Assembly (NCBI GenBank): GCA_013331925.1
Contig: DUFJ01000066.1
Span: 140 to 7,057 of the forward strand
Length of the DNA stretch: 6,918 nt
Origin: Candidatus Iainarchaeum sp.
GTDB lineage: Archaea; Iainarchaeota; Iainarchaeia; Iainarchaeales; UBA10191
Reading direction: 5' to 3'
Shown here: in pieces, positions 1 through 5,485 of the stretch
Numbering within the stretch: position 1 is the stretch's first letter
Layout: each line of letters starts with the position of its first letter
Made by a program: the position numbers and the translations under genes
Notes under the pieces: generated by a model
What the model saw: the letters and a program-made list of their open reading frames with translations, nothing else
What the model was told of the DNA's origin: nothing
Databases searched by the model: none

Positions 1-509
1 CTCTCAACTCTGGTTTTGGAAAGCATTTTCAAAAAGTCAAAAACAAAGCCTTCATTCTCAAGCATTCCAGTGCTCCATGCTTCAAGGTAGACATTGGCTT
101 TCAATCCTTTAGAGACAGCGGTTTCAATTTCTCCTGCAGCATCAGCAAAATGCTCTTCGGGCTTTTTTCCCAACTGCTTTAAGCAATGGTTCAAGGAGCC
201 TTTCGCGAGAATGTTGACTGTTCTACAGCCTGCCTGACTTGCCCATTCAATGCTCTTTCCGTTGTCAACAAAGCCTAAAACCTCAATCCTGCCAAGCAAT
301 CCTTCGCTTTCAGCCCAGGAGCAGATTTCCCTAACAGCCTGCTCCTCCCCGCCTTGGACTCTTGCGGAAGCAATTTCCAGCCTGTCAACTTTTACTTCCT
401 TCAGCAAGAGCTTTGCTATTGAAAGCTTTTCCTGGACTGAGAAAGAAATCCCTCTTGACTGCTCTCCATCTCTTAAAGTAGTGTCAAGGATGAAAACTTT
501 CTCGCTCAT
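1..509 (-). CDS. HMGL-like acyltransferase (2-isopropylmalate / citramalate / homocitrate synthase family), N-terminal part
   Basis: This is a partial gene: 169 codons are visible from the ATG at 509-507, open without a stop to the window edge. Members of this TIM-barrel family condense acetyl-CoA with a 2-oxo acid, the entry step to leucine, isoleucine (citramalate) or lysine-type pathways. The N-terminus carries the family signature DTTLRDGEQSRG (residues 9-20), with the catalytic Arg13 and metal-binding Asp14. LEIASARVQGGEE (44-56) stands where classical LeuA has the IEAGFP-type strand, and GSLNHCL and VYLEAWSTGM follow. From memory, ASARV and GSLNHC mark a subgroup usually annotated as 2-isopropylmalate synthase in Bacteroidetes and some archaea. 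The HxH metal motif and any regulatory domain lie beyond the edge, so the acceptor substrate cannot be settled and no symbol is given. The start is supported by a TATA-like element about 26 bp upstream, suggesting a leaderless mRNA. Confidence 0.88.
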   Translation of the reverse strand, partial: MSEKVFILDTTLRDGEQSRGISFSVQEKLSIAKLLLKEVKVDRLEIASARVQGGEEQAVREICSWAESEGLLGRIEVLGFVDNGKSIEWASQAGCRTVNILAKGSLNHCLKQLGKKPEEHFADAAGEIETAVSKGLKANVYLEAWSTGMLENEGFVFDFLKMLSKTRVE

Positions 510-521
510 TTTTGCAACCCC

Positions 522-528
522 AAAAAAA
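522..528 (-). terminator. T7 tract, possible terminator of the tRNA gene
   Basis: On the minus strand a run of seven Ts lies 13 nt past the tRNA 3' end, after a T5 run at 539-535. Archaeal RNA polymerase terminates on T-tracts, so this could end the tRNA transcript. It lies between the presumed TATA box and start codon of the next gene, so read-through into that gene is also possible. Confidence 0.4.
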
Positions 529-530
529 CA

Positions 531-540
531 CTTTAAAAAG
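531..540 (-). promoter_or_regulatory. TATA-box-like element for the HMGL-like synthase
   Basis: Read on the minus strand, the element is CTTTTTAAAG. Its centre lies about 26 bp before the A of the start codon at 509, the usual archaeal distance between TATA box and transcription start, so the transcript would begin at or next to the ATG. No Shine-Dalgarno sequence is present in the gap. The same T-rich stretch abuts the tRNA 3' end and could instead serve in tRNA termination or trailer formation. Confidence 0.45.
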
Positions 541-612
541 TGGGCCCGGGGAGAATCGAACTCCCCTCTAAACCGTGTGAAGGTCTCGTCCTAACCGTTA
601 GACTACGGGCCC
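541..612 (-). tRNA. tRNA-Val (anticodon CAC)
   Basis: The 72-nt sequence folds as a full cloverleaf on the minus strand. The acceptor stem is GGGCCCG/CGGGCCC (7 bp), with TA at positions 8-9. The D arm is GTCT/GGAC with an 8-nt loop containing GG. The anticodon stem AGACC/GGTTT (with one G-U pair) encloses the loop TTCACAC, and the variable loop is 4 nt (AGAG). The T arm is GGGAG/CTCCC with the loop TTCGATT, and the discriminator base is A. The anticodon CAC (579-577) reads the valine codon GTG. There is no intron, and CCA is not encoded, so the CCA-adding enzyme must supply it. The tRNA lies 31 bp upstream of, and in the same direction as, the HMGL-like synthase gene. Confidence 0.95.
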
Positions 613-638
613 TAGTTTATGAATTGCTTCGAGCGTTC

Positions 639-650
639 AATAAAAAACAA
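639..650 (-). promoter_or_regulatory. candidate TATA element for tRNA-Val
   Basis: On the minus strand TTGTTTTTTATT lies about 30 bp before the mature tRNA 5' end, which would give a short 5' leader of a few nucleotides to be removed by RNase P. The match to the archaeal box A is imperfect. An alternative CATATT lies slightly further upstream. Confidence 0.3.
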
Positions 651-690
651 TATGCTTTTCGGCTAGTTCACGGAAAGGCGCGAAAACAAC

Positions 691-700
691 GTTTATAATT
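691..700 (+). promoter_or_regulatory. TATA-box promoter of trpE-trpG
   Basis: GTTTATAATT matches the archaeal box A well. A start of transcription about 25 bp downstream falls near 720, leaving a leader of roughly 14 nt before the trpE ATG at 735. That leader is too short for a peptide-type attenuator, so control would have to act at the promoter or on the enzyme. The box is flanked by a short inverted repeat, GCGAA (680-684) and TTCGC (703-707), which could be a regulator site. Confidence 0.6.
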
Positions 701-734
701 TCTTCGCAATGCTTTTAGAAACAAAAGTGCCAGT

Positions 735-2297
735 ATGGAAATTGCAAAAACAGTTGTGAAAACAGTCGAAAGGGTTGTTGACCCGGTCGAGTTCTTTGCT
801 TTGCTTTCAAGCAACGGAAAGAAAGACAATTGCATAATGCTGGAATCTGCAGACATGCAAAAGACGATTGGGGAAAAAAGCATTGGCGGATGCAATCCAA
901 GCCTGAGGCTGTTCGGGAAAGGAACTGATTTTGAGATTCAGGCTTTGAACTTGCTTGGCGAGAAAATAATCCAGTCATTAAAGGATGACTTTGGATTTTG
1001 CGAGAAAATAAGATTTTCAAAAAGCAAGATTTCGGGCAGCGTGAAAGAGCATGAGGGGATTGTTTCAGAGGAAGAAAGGCTTAAAGTTCCAACACTTGCT
1101 GACGTTATCAGAACAGTCGGGTTCAAGTTCAAAAGCGATTGCAAAGAAACGGCAATTCCAAACGGGGTTTTTGGCGCAATATCCTATGATTTCATAGACC
1201 AGTTTGAGAAACTTCCAAAAAACAAGTCGGACATTACAAAAGACCCTGACTTTGACATGGTATTCCTGGACAACCTGTTCATAATAGACCATAAAGAAAA
1301 CAAGACGTTGTTTGCGGCTAATTACTTTCCGGAACTTGAAAGCGAGAAAGAAGGCAGAGAAAGATGTGAAAAAATAATTTCAGAATTCCAGGAAAGGTTT
1401 TCGCAAGCTTCGGAAAGGAAATTTAGCAAAGAAGATGCTGAAAGCGCTGAATTGAAAAAGTCTTCAGACACCAGCAAGGAAGAGTTTATTTCAATGGTTG
1501 AAAAGTGCAAGGAGCACATTATTGCAGGCGATGTTTTCCAAATTGTCGTGAGCAAAACTACGATAATAGAGCCAGTAAAGAACGCCCTTCTTGTTTACAA
1601 GGCGTTAAGGGCCTTGAATCCAAGCCCTTACATGTTTTATTTCAAGACAGAGTCAGGAACGCTTTTTGGAAGCAGCCCTGAAACGTTCATTAAAGTTTCA
1701 AACCTGCAGGGCGGGGACAAAAAAGTCGAGATAAGGCCGATTGCAGGAACAAAGCCAAGGGGTTTCGCTGCAGACGGCAGGATAGATGCTGACCTGGATT
1801 CAAGGCTGGAGAACGAGCTGAAAACTGACGAGAAAGAGCTTGCAGAACACACGATGCTTGTTGACTTGGCAAGGAATGATGTTGCGAGAGTTTCAAAGCC
1901 TGGAACCAGGGTTTTGGACAGGCCGCAATTTGTTGAAAAATACTCTCACGTGATGCACTTGGTAAGCAACGTTAGCGGAATCTTAAAGGAAGGGCTTGAC
2001 GCTTTGCACGTTTATCTTGCAAGCATGAACATGGGGACTCTTTCAGGAGCGCCTAAAGTAAAAGCAATGGAGCTTATCAGGAAATTCGAGAAAAACAAGC
2101 GCGGGTTCTATGGCGGGAGCATTGGGTATTTGACAAGCAAGGGGGAATTTGATTCCGCAATAGTAATACGTTCAATTCGGCTTAAGGGAGAAAAGGCGTT
2201 CATAAGGAGCGGTTCAGGAATTGTTTTTGACTCAGTGCCTGAAAAAGAGTTTGACGAGGCCGAAAGAAAGGCAAGAGCATGCATTAAGGCAATCTAG
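735..2297 (+). CDS. trpE: anthranilate synthase component I
   Basis: This is the large subunit of anthranilate synthase. It converts chorismate to anthranilate with ammonia from the TrpG subunit, the first committed step of tryptophan synthesis in the cytoplasm. The protein is 520 aa, complete, and at the long end for the family. The N-terminal domain has LESAD (residues 36-40), the tryptophan feedback-site motif. The chorismate-binding domain follows: KEHIIAGDVFQIVVS (259-273), SSPETF with Glu316, RPIAGTKPRG (334-343), LAEHTMLVDLARND with the general-acid-type His372, GTLSGAPK (434-441), and near the C-terminus GSGIV and EKEFDEAERKA, whose glutamates help bind Mg2+. Ala337 in PIAGT separates it from PabB, which has Lys (PIKGT) there. 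The ATG at 735 follows a good TATA box. The gene is followed 35 bp later by trpG, clearly in one operon. Confidence 0.97.
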   Translation: MEIAKTVVKTVERVVDPVEFFALLSSNGKKDNCIMLESADMQKTIGEKSIGGCNPSLRLFGKGTDFEIQALNLLGEKIIQSLKDDFGFCEKIRFSKSKISGSVKEHEGIVSEEERLKVPTLADVIRTVGFKFKSDCKETAIPNGVFGAISYDFIDQFEKLPKNKSDITKDPDFDMVFLDNLFIIDHKENKTLFAANYFPELESEKEGRERCEKIISEFQERFSQASERKFSKEDAESAELKKSSDTSKEEFISMVEKCKEHIIAGDVFQIVVSKTTIIEPVKNALLVYKALRALNPSPYMFYFKTESGTLFGSSPETFIKVSNLQGGDKKVEIRPIAGTKPRGFAADGRIDADLDSRLENELKTDEKELAEHTMLVDLARNDVARVSKPGTRVLDRPQFVEKYSHVMHLVSNVSGILKEGLDALHVYLASMNMGTLSGAPKVKAMELIRKFEKNKRGFYGGSIGYLTSKGEFDSAIVIRSIRLKGEKAFIRSGSGIVFDSVPEKEFDEAERKARACIKAI

Positions 2298-2320
2298 GCC
2301 GCTACTCAAGCAGGGAGCAA

Positions 2321-2327
2321 AGGCGGT
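2321..2327 (+). promoter_or_regulatory. ribosome binding site of trpG
   Basis: AGGCGGT matches six of seven bases of the archaeal Shine-Dalgarno AGGAGGT and ends 5 nt before the trpG ATG. It supports the start at 2333 and translation from a polycistronic trpEG mRNA. Confidence 0.55.
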
Positions 2328-2332
2328 TCAAA

Positions 2333-2920
2333 ATGAACGTGCTATTCATCGACAATTTTGACTCTTTCACCTACAACCTTGTGGACGAGTTCGGGAAAAG
2401 AGGCTGCAAGGTGACAGTTTACAGGAATAACACGCCAATGAAAATAATTGGCGAGGTTGTTGAGAAAATAAAGCCAAAACTGGTTGTAATAAGCCCTGGC
2501 CCAAGCAATCCAGCAAATGCTGGCATTTGCATCCACCTAATAAAAAAATACTTTGGAAAAATTCCAATTCTCGGAGTCTGCCTTGGGCACCAATGCATCA
2601 TTGAGGCTTTTGGCGGGGTTGTTGCTGGAGCAAAGCAGATAGTGCACGGAAAGTCCTGCAAGATAAAGCATGACGGAAAAACAATCTTTGAAGGCTTGGA
2701 AAACCCTTTCCTTGCGGGAAGATACCACAGCCTTGCGGGCAGGAAAATTCCCGAGTGTCTGGAAGTCAGCGCGGCTTCGCCAGACGGCGAAGTAATGGCC
2801 GTCAGGCACAAAACTGAAAAGTTTGTTGAAGGCGTCCAATTCCATCCTGAAAGCATAATGACAACGCTTGGCGGGAAAATAATAGAAAACGTAATAAAAT
2901 TATGCAAAGATGCAAAATGA
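2333..2920 (+). CDS. trpG: anthranilate synthase component II (glutamine amidotransferase)
   Basis: This class I glutamine amidotransferase hydrolyses glutamine and passes ammonia to TrpE. At 195 aa it is a stand-alone subunit of normal length, not fused to TrpD or TrpE. Visible motifs are NFDSFTYNL (8-16), the oxyanion-hole loop SPGPSNPANAG (54-64), the nucleophile elbow GVCLGHQ with Cys83, YHSL (131-134), and VQFHPES with His171 and Glu173, so the Cys-His-Glu triad is intact. PabA of folate synthesis is nearly identical in motifs. The neighbouring trpE, with a TrpE-type rather than PabB-type active site, argues for tryptophan synthesis as the main role, although sharing between pathways is possible. 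The gene lies 35 bp after trpE with a near-consensus ribosome binding site and is followed by T-tracts, suggesting the end of the trpEG unit. Confidence 0.95.
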   Translation: MNVLFIDNFDSFTYNLVDEFGKRGCKVTVYRNNTPMKIIGEVVEKIKPKLVVISPGPSNPANAGICIHLIKKYFGKIPILGVCLGHQCIIEAFGGVVAGAKQIVHGKSCKIKHDGKTIFEGLENPFLAGRYHSLAGRKIPECLEVSAASPDGEVMAVRHKTEKFVEGVQFHPESIMTTLGGKIIENVIKLCKDAK

Positions 2921-2935
2921 TGGCGGATAGAATTG

Positions 2936-2970
2936 TTTTTCGTCATCAAAAAATGCGAAAAACATTTTTT
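2936..2970 (+). terminator. T-tracts after trpG
   Basis: A T5 run at 2936-2940 and a T6 run at 2965-2970 follow the trpG stop by 15 and 44 nt. Archaeal termination depends mainly on such U-runs in the RNA, and a new TATA box lies further downstream. This suggests that the trpEG transcript ends here and aroA starts a new one. Confidence 0.45.
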
Positions 2971-3001
2971 AACCAGTTCTTAATGGCAAGATAATTTCCG
3001 A

Positions 3002-3010
3002 TTTTAAAAA
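3002..3010 (+). promoter_or_regulatory. second TATA-like element upstream of aroA
   Basis: TTTTAAAAA is centred about 26 bp before a TTG codon at 3033 that is in frame with aroA. It lies 19 bp upstream of the stronger candidate at 3021-3029. If used, it would give a longer transcript covering the TTG, or a short leader in front of the ATG at 3051. Confidence 0.3.
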
Positions 3011-3020
3011 GCTTGAAGAG

Positions 3021-3029
3021 TTTTTAAAC
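3021..3029 (+). promoter_or_regulatory. TATA-box promoter of aroA-aroC-tyrA
   Basis: TTTTTAAAC is centred about 26 bp before the ATG at 3051, so transcription should begin at or next to that codon and yield a leaderless mRNA. No Shine-Dalgarno sequence precedes the ATG, which fits. This is the main evidence for an aroA transcript separate from trpEG. Confidence 0.55.
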
Positions 3030-3050
3030 TAATTGCAGCAAGTTCATTTC

Positions 3051-4346
3051 ATGGTTAGGGAAATAATCCCTGCAAGGGCTATTTCTGGAGAGGTTGATGC
3101 CCCACCCTCAAAAGCGCACACTTTAAGGGCCATAATAATCGGCGCCTTGGCTCAAGGCTCTACTATAATAAAGCGGGGATTGATTGCGGAAGACCAAATT
3201 TATGCAATAAAGGCAATGCAGCAGTTCGGCGCTAAAATCCAGGTTGATAAAAAATCAAACACTATAACAATTCAAGGAACTGCAGGAAAGCCAAAAGCCC
3301 CAAAAGAGGCAGTGTTTGTTGGAAACTCCGGGCTTACAATAAGGTTTTTGGTTTCAATAGCAGGCCTTGCAAAAGGCGAAGATGCGGTAATCCTTGACGG
3401 TGTTGAAAGAATGCGCACTGGAAGGCCAGTGCAGGACCTGCTTGATGCCCTGATTCCTTTAGGGGTTGAAGCAGTCTCAATCAACGGAAACGGCTGCCCG
3501 CCAATCAAGGTAAAATGCGGCTCTTTCAAAGGCGGAATTACAAGCCTTGCAGGAGACAAGAGTTCGCAATATTTTTCATCCATACTTGTTGCAGCGCCTT
3601 ACGCGAAAGAAAAAACTATAATAAAAACCCTTGGAGACTTAAGCTCCAAGCCATACATTGACGTAACAATCCAGTCAATGAAGGATTTTGGCGTTGAAGC
3701 AAAAAACAGCAAGTATGAAAGCTTTGAAGTGAAAACAGGCCAGTCTTACAAGGGAAAGGAAATAAGCATTGAAGGAGATTACAGCAATTCAGCATATTTT
3801 TTCGCGGCAGCAGCCATATGCGGCGGAAAAGTCAAGGTGAATGGATTACGGCATGATTCAAAGCAAGGCGACAAGTTTTTCATTAATGCATTGGAAAAAA
3901 TGGGCTGCAAAGTAAAACGGGGGGAAGATTTTGCAGAATTGGAAGCCGGAAAGCTTAAAGGATTAGGAGAGGTTGACATGAACGACTTTCCGGACATTGT
4001 AATGCCCCTTGCAGTAGTTGCGGCATTTGCTGAAGGAAAGACAAGGATAACAAACATTGCACACCTGAAATTCAAGGAATCAGACAGGATTTCAGTCACA
4101 GTGAACGAGCTGAGAAAGCTAGGCGCAAACGTGGAAGCTGACGATTCCTCAATCACCATTACCGGAATTAGTGAAGGAAAAAACCTGCACGGCGCTTTGA
4201 TAGACTCAAACAACGACCACAGGATTGCAATGAGCTTTGCTGTCGCAGGACTGAAAGTGCAAGGAATTTCAATAGAAAAGGAAGAAGCAGTGAACAAGAG
4301 CTTTCCAGAATTTTTTGAAGAGATTGAAAAAATAATCCAAAGGTGA
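3051..4346 (+). CDS. aroA: 3-phosphoshikimate 1-carboxyvinyltransferase (EPSP synthase)
   Basis: This enzyme transfers the enolpyruvyl group of PEP to shikimate-3-phosphate, the sixth step of the shikimate pathway. It is 431 aa from the ATG chosen here, full length for the family. Motifs numbered from this ATG are PPSKAHTLRA near the N-terminus (the PSKS-type loop), GNSGLTIRFL (91-100), RMRTGRPVQDL, SSQYFSS, EGDYSNSAYF, FPD with catalytic Asp315, KESDR with Lys342 and Glu343, NDHRIAMSF (388-396), and NKSFPEF with Lys416. The frame extends six codons upstream to a TTG at 3033, but conservation begins after the ATG and the TATA box points to it. The GNSG loop departs from the usual GNAGTAMRP/GNSGTTIR pattern: Leu replaces Thr97 and Phe replaces Pro101 (E. 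coli numbering). The gene is 6 bp from aroC, so the two are co-transcribed. Confidence 0.95.
   Translation: MVREIIPARAISGEVDAPPSKAHTLRAIIIGALAQGSTIIKRGLIAEDQIYAIKAMQQFGAKIQVDKKSNTITIQGTAGKPKAPKEAVFVGNSGLTIRFLVSIAGLAKGEDAVILDGVERMRTGRPVQDLLDALIPLGVEAVSINGNGCPPIKVKCGSFKGGITSLAGDKSSQYFSSILVAAPYAKEKTIIKTLGDLSSKPYIDVTIQSMKDFGVEAKNSKYESFEVKTGQSYKGKEISIEGDYSNSAYFFAAAAICGGKVKVNGLRHDSKQGDKFFINALEKMGCKVKRGEDFAELEAGKLKGLGEVDMNDFPDIVMPLAVVAAFAEGKTRITNIAHLKFKESDRISVTVNELRKLGANVEADDSSITITGISEGKNLHGALIDSNNDHRIAMSFAVAGLKVQGISIEKEEAVNKSFPEFFEEIEKIIQR
4341..4346 (+). promoter_or_regulatory. ribosome binding site of aroC, overlapping the aroA stop
   Basis: AGGTGA is an exact part of the archaeal Shine-Dalgarno AGGAGGTGATC. 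It contains the aroA stop codon TGA and ends 6 nt before the TTG at 4353. It decides the unusual TTG start of aroC and points to translational coupling of the two genes. Confidence 0.75.
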
Positions 4347-4352
4347 ACTTTC

Positions 4353-5435
4353 TTGGCAGGAAACAGTTTCGGGAAATTGTTCAAGCTTTCAAGCTTTGGC
4401 GAAAGCCATGGGATAGCTGTCGGAGTCATGGTTGACGGCTGTCCGGCAGGGCTTGAAATAAGCGAGGAAGACATCCAAAAAGAACTGGACAAAAGAAAAC
4501 CAGGAAGCGGAATTGCTGGAACAAAAAGGAAAGAGTCAGACTCTATCAAAATTCTCTCCGGAGTTTTTGAAGGAAAGACGACAGGCACTCCAATCTGCAT
4601 GCTCACTTACAATGAAGACCAAAAGTCAGCAAACTACGAGCAGATAAAAAACTTGTTCAGGCCAGGCCATGCTGACTTTTCATACTTCAAAAAATACGGG
4701 TTTTACGATTATAGGGGAGGCGGAAGGAGTTCCGGAAGGGAAACACTTGCAAGGGTTGCTGCTGGAGCGATTGCAAAAAAAATCCTCGCCAGGCACGGAA
4801 TAACGATTGCAGGCTTTGTGAAAGCAATAGGAAGCATAGAATGTAAGAGAGAGTTTTCCGAAAAACAGCTTGAGAAAGTTTACGATACAGAATTAAGATG
4901 CCCGGAAATTGAAACAGAAGAGAAAATGAAAGAATTGGTGAAAGAAACAGCAGCAAAAGGAGACTCGATAGGCGGAATTGTTGAATTAAAGGCCTTTAAC
5001 GTTCCTGCAGGATTAGGAGAGCCAGTGTTTGAAAAGCTTGACTCTGAAATTGCCGGAGCCTTGATGGGAATTGGCGCAGTAAAAGCAGTTGAAATAGGCT
5101 CAGGATTCAGGGCTGCAAAAAGCCTTGGCTCTGAAAACAACGACCAAATTACTGCAAAAAACGGAAAGCCAGAATTCTTGTCAAACAACGCGGGCGGAAT
5201 CCTAGGCGGCATTAGCACAGGGCAAGACATTACCGCAAGGATTGCAGTAAAGCCAACGCCTTCAGTATCAAAAAAGCAAAAGACAATAAACAGGAATTCT
5301 GAAAATAGCGAGATTGAAGTGATTGGAAGGCATGATGTTTGCATCTGCCCGCGCATTCTGCCAGTCGCAGAATCAATGCTTGCATTGGTTCTGGTTAATG
5401 CTTTAATGGAACAAAAAGCCCAAAAACTCGGCTAA
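4353..5435 (+). CDS. aroC: chorismate synthase
   Basis: This enzyme performs the 1,4-anti elimination of phosphate from EPSP to give chorismate, using reduced FMN. The protein is 360 aa, normal for the family. It starts at a TTG, giving MAGNSFGKLF, where the family's conserved NSFGxxF block begins; the Shine-Dalgarno AGGTGA at 4341-4346 confirms this choice. Key blocks are FGESHG with His19, RPGHAD with His106 (103-108), YRGGGRSSGRET (120-131), the GDSIGG loop, RAAKSLGSENND, GGILGGISTGQ, KPTPSVSKKQKT and, near the end, GRHDVCICPR. All conserved FMN- and substrate-binding blocks look intact. No flavin reductase domain is present, so the reduced flavin must come from another protein. It lies between aroA (6 bp gap) and tyrA (50 bp gap). 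Confidence 0.96.
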   Translation: MAGNSFGKLFKLSSFGESHGIAVGVMVDGCPAGLEISEEDIQKELDKRKPGSGIAGTKRKESDSIKILSGVFEGKTTGTPICMLTYNEDQKSANYEQIKNLFRPGHADFSYFKKYGFYDYRGGGRSSGRETLARVAAGAIAKKILARHGITIAGFVKAIGSIECKREFSEKQLEKVYDTELRCPEIETEEKMKELVKETAAKGDSIGGIVELKAFNVPAGLGEPVFEKLDSEIAGALMGIGAVKAVEIGSGFRAAKSLGSENNDQITAKNGKPEFLSNNAGGILGGISTGQDITARIAVKPTPSVSKKQKTINRNSENSEIEVIGRHDVCICPRILPVAESMLALVLVNALMEQKAQKLG

Positions 5436-5474
5436 AAAAACGAGAGACCGCAAGGATTCAAGAAAGAAAAATTC

Positions 5475-5478
5475 AGGT
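5475..5478 (+). promoter_or_regulatory. short ribosome binding site of tyrA
   Basis: AGGT lies 7 nt before the ATG at 5486, the correct distance for a minimal Shine-Dalgarno. The 50-bp gap after aroC has no clear TATA box, so tyrA is probably translated from the aroA-aroC message. Confidence 0.4.
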
Positions 5479-5485
5479 TTTTTGA

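Noticed and set aside
250..594. Plus-strand open frame of 114 codons at the left edge
   Set aside because: It lies antisense to the HMGL-like synthase, which has clear family motifs, and runs into the tRNA. The protein shows no recognisable motif.
541..612. Integration (att) site in the tRNA 3' end
   Set aside because: No repeat of the tRNA 3' end, integrase or foreign-looking DNA is seen in the window. The adjoining genes are core metabolism of even composition.
735..2920. Reading the pair as PabB/PabA (aminodeoxychorismate synthase)
   Set aside because: The PIAGT motif has Ala where PabB has the nucleophilic Lys (PIKGT), and the LESAD tryptophan site is present. PabA-like sharing of TrpG remains possible.
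3033..3050. TTG at 3033 as the aroA start
   Set aside because: The six extra residues fall outside the conserved region, no Shine-Dalgarno precedes the TTG, and the nearer TATA box predicts transcription starting at 3051. It is kept only as a minor alternative.
3779..4606. 275-codon minus-strand open frame, the longest antisense one
   Set aside because: It spans the junction of aroA and aroC on the opposite strand, is Ser/Pro/Phe-rich as expected of a complementary-strand shadow, and lacks a promoter or any domain.
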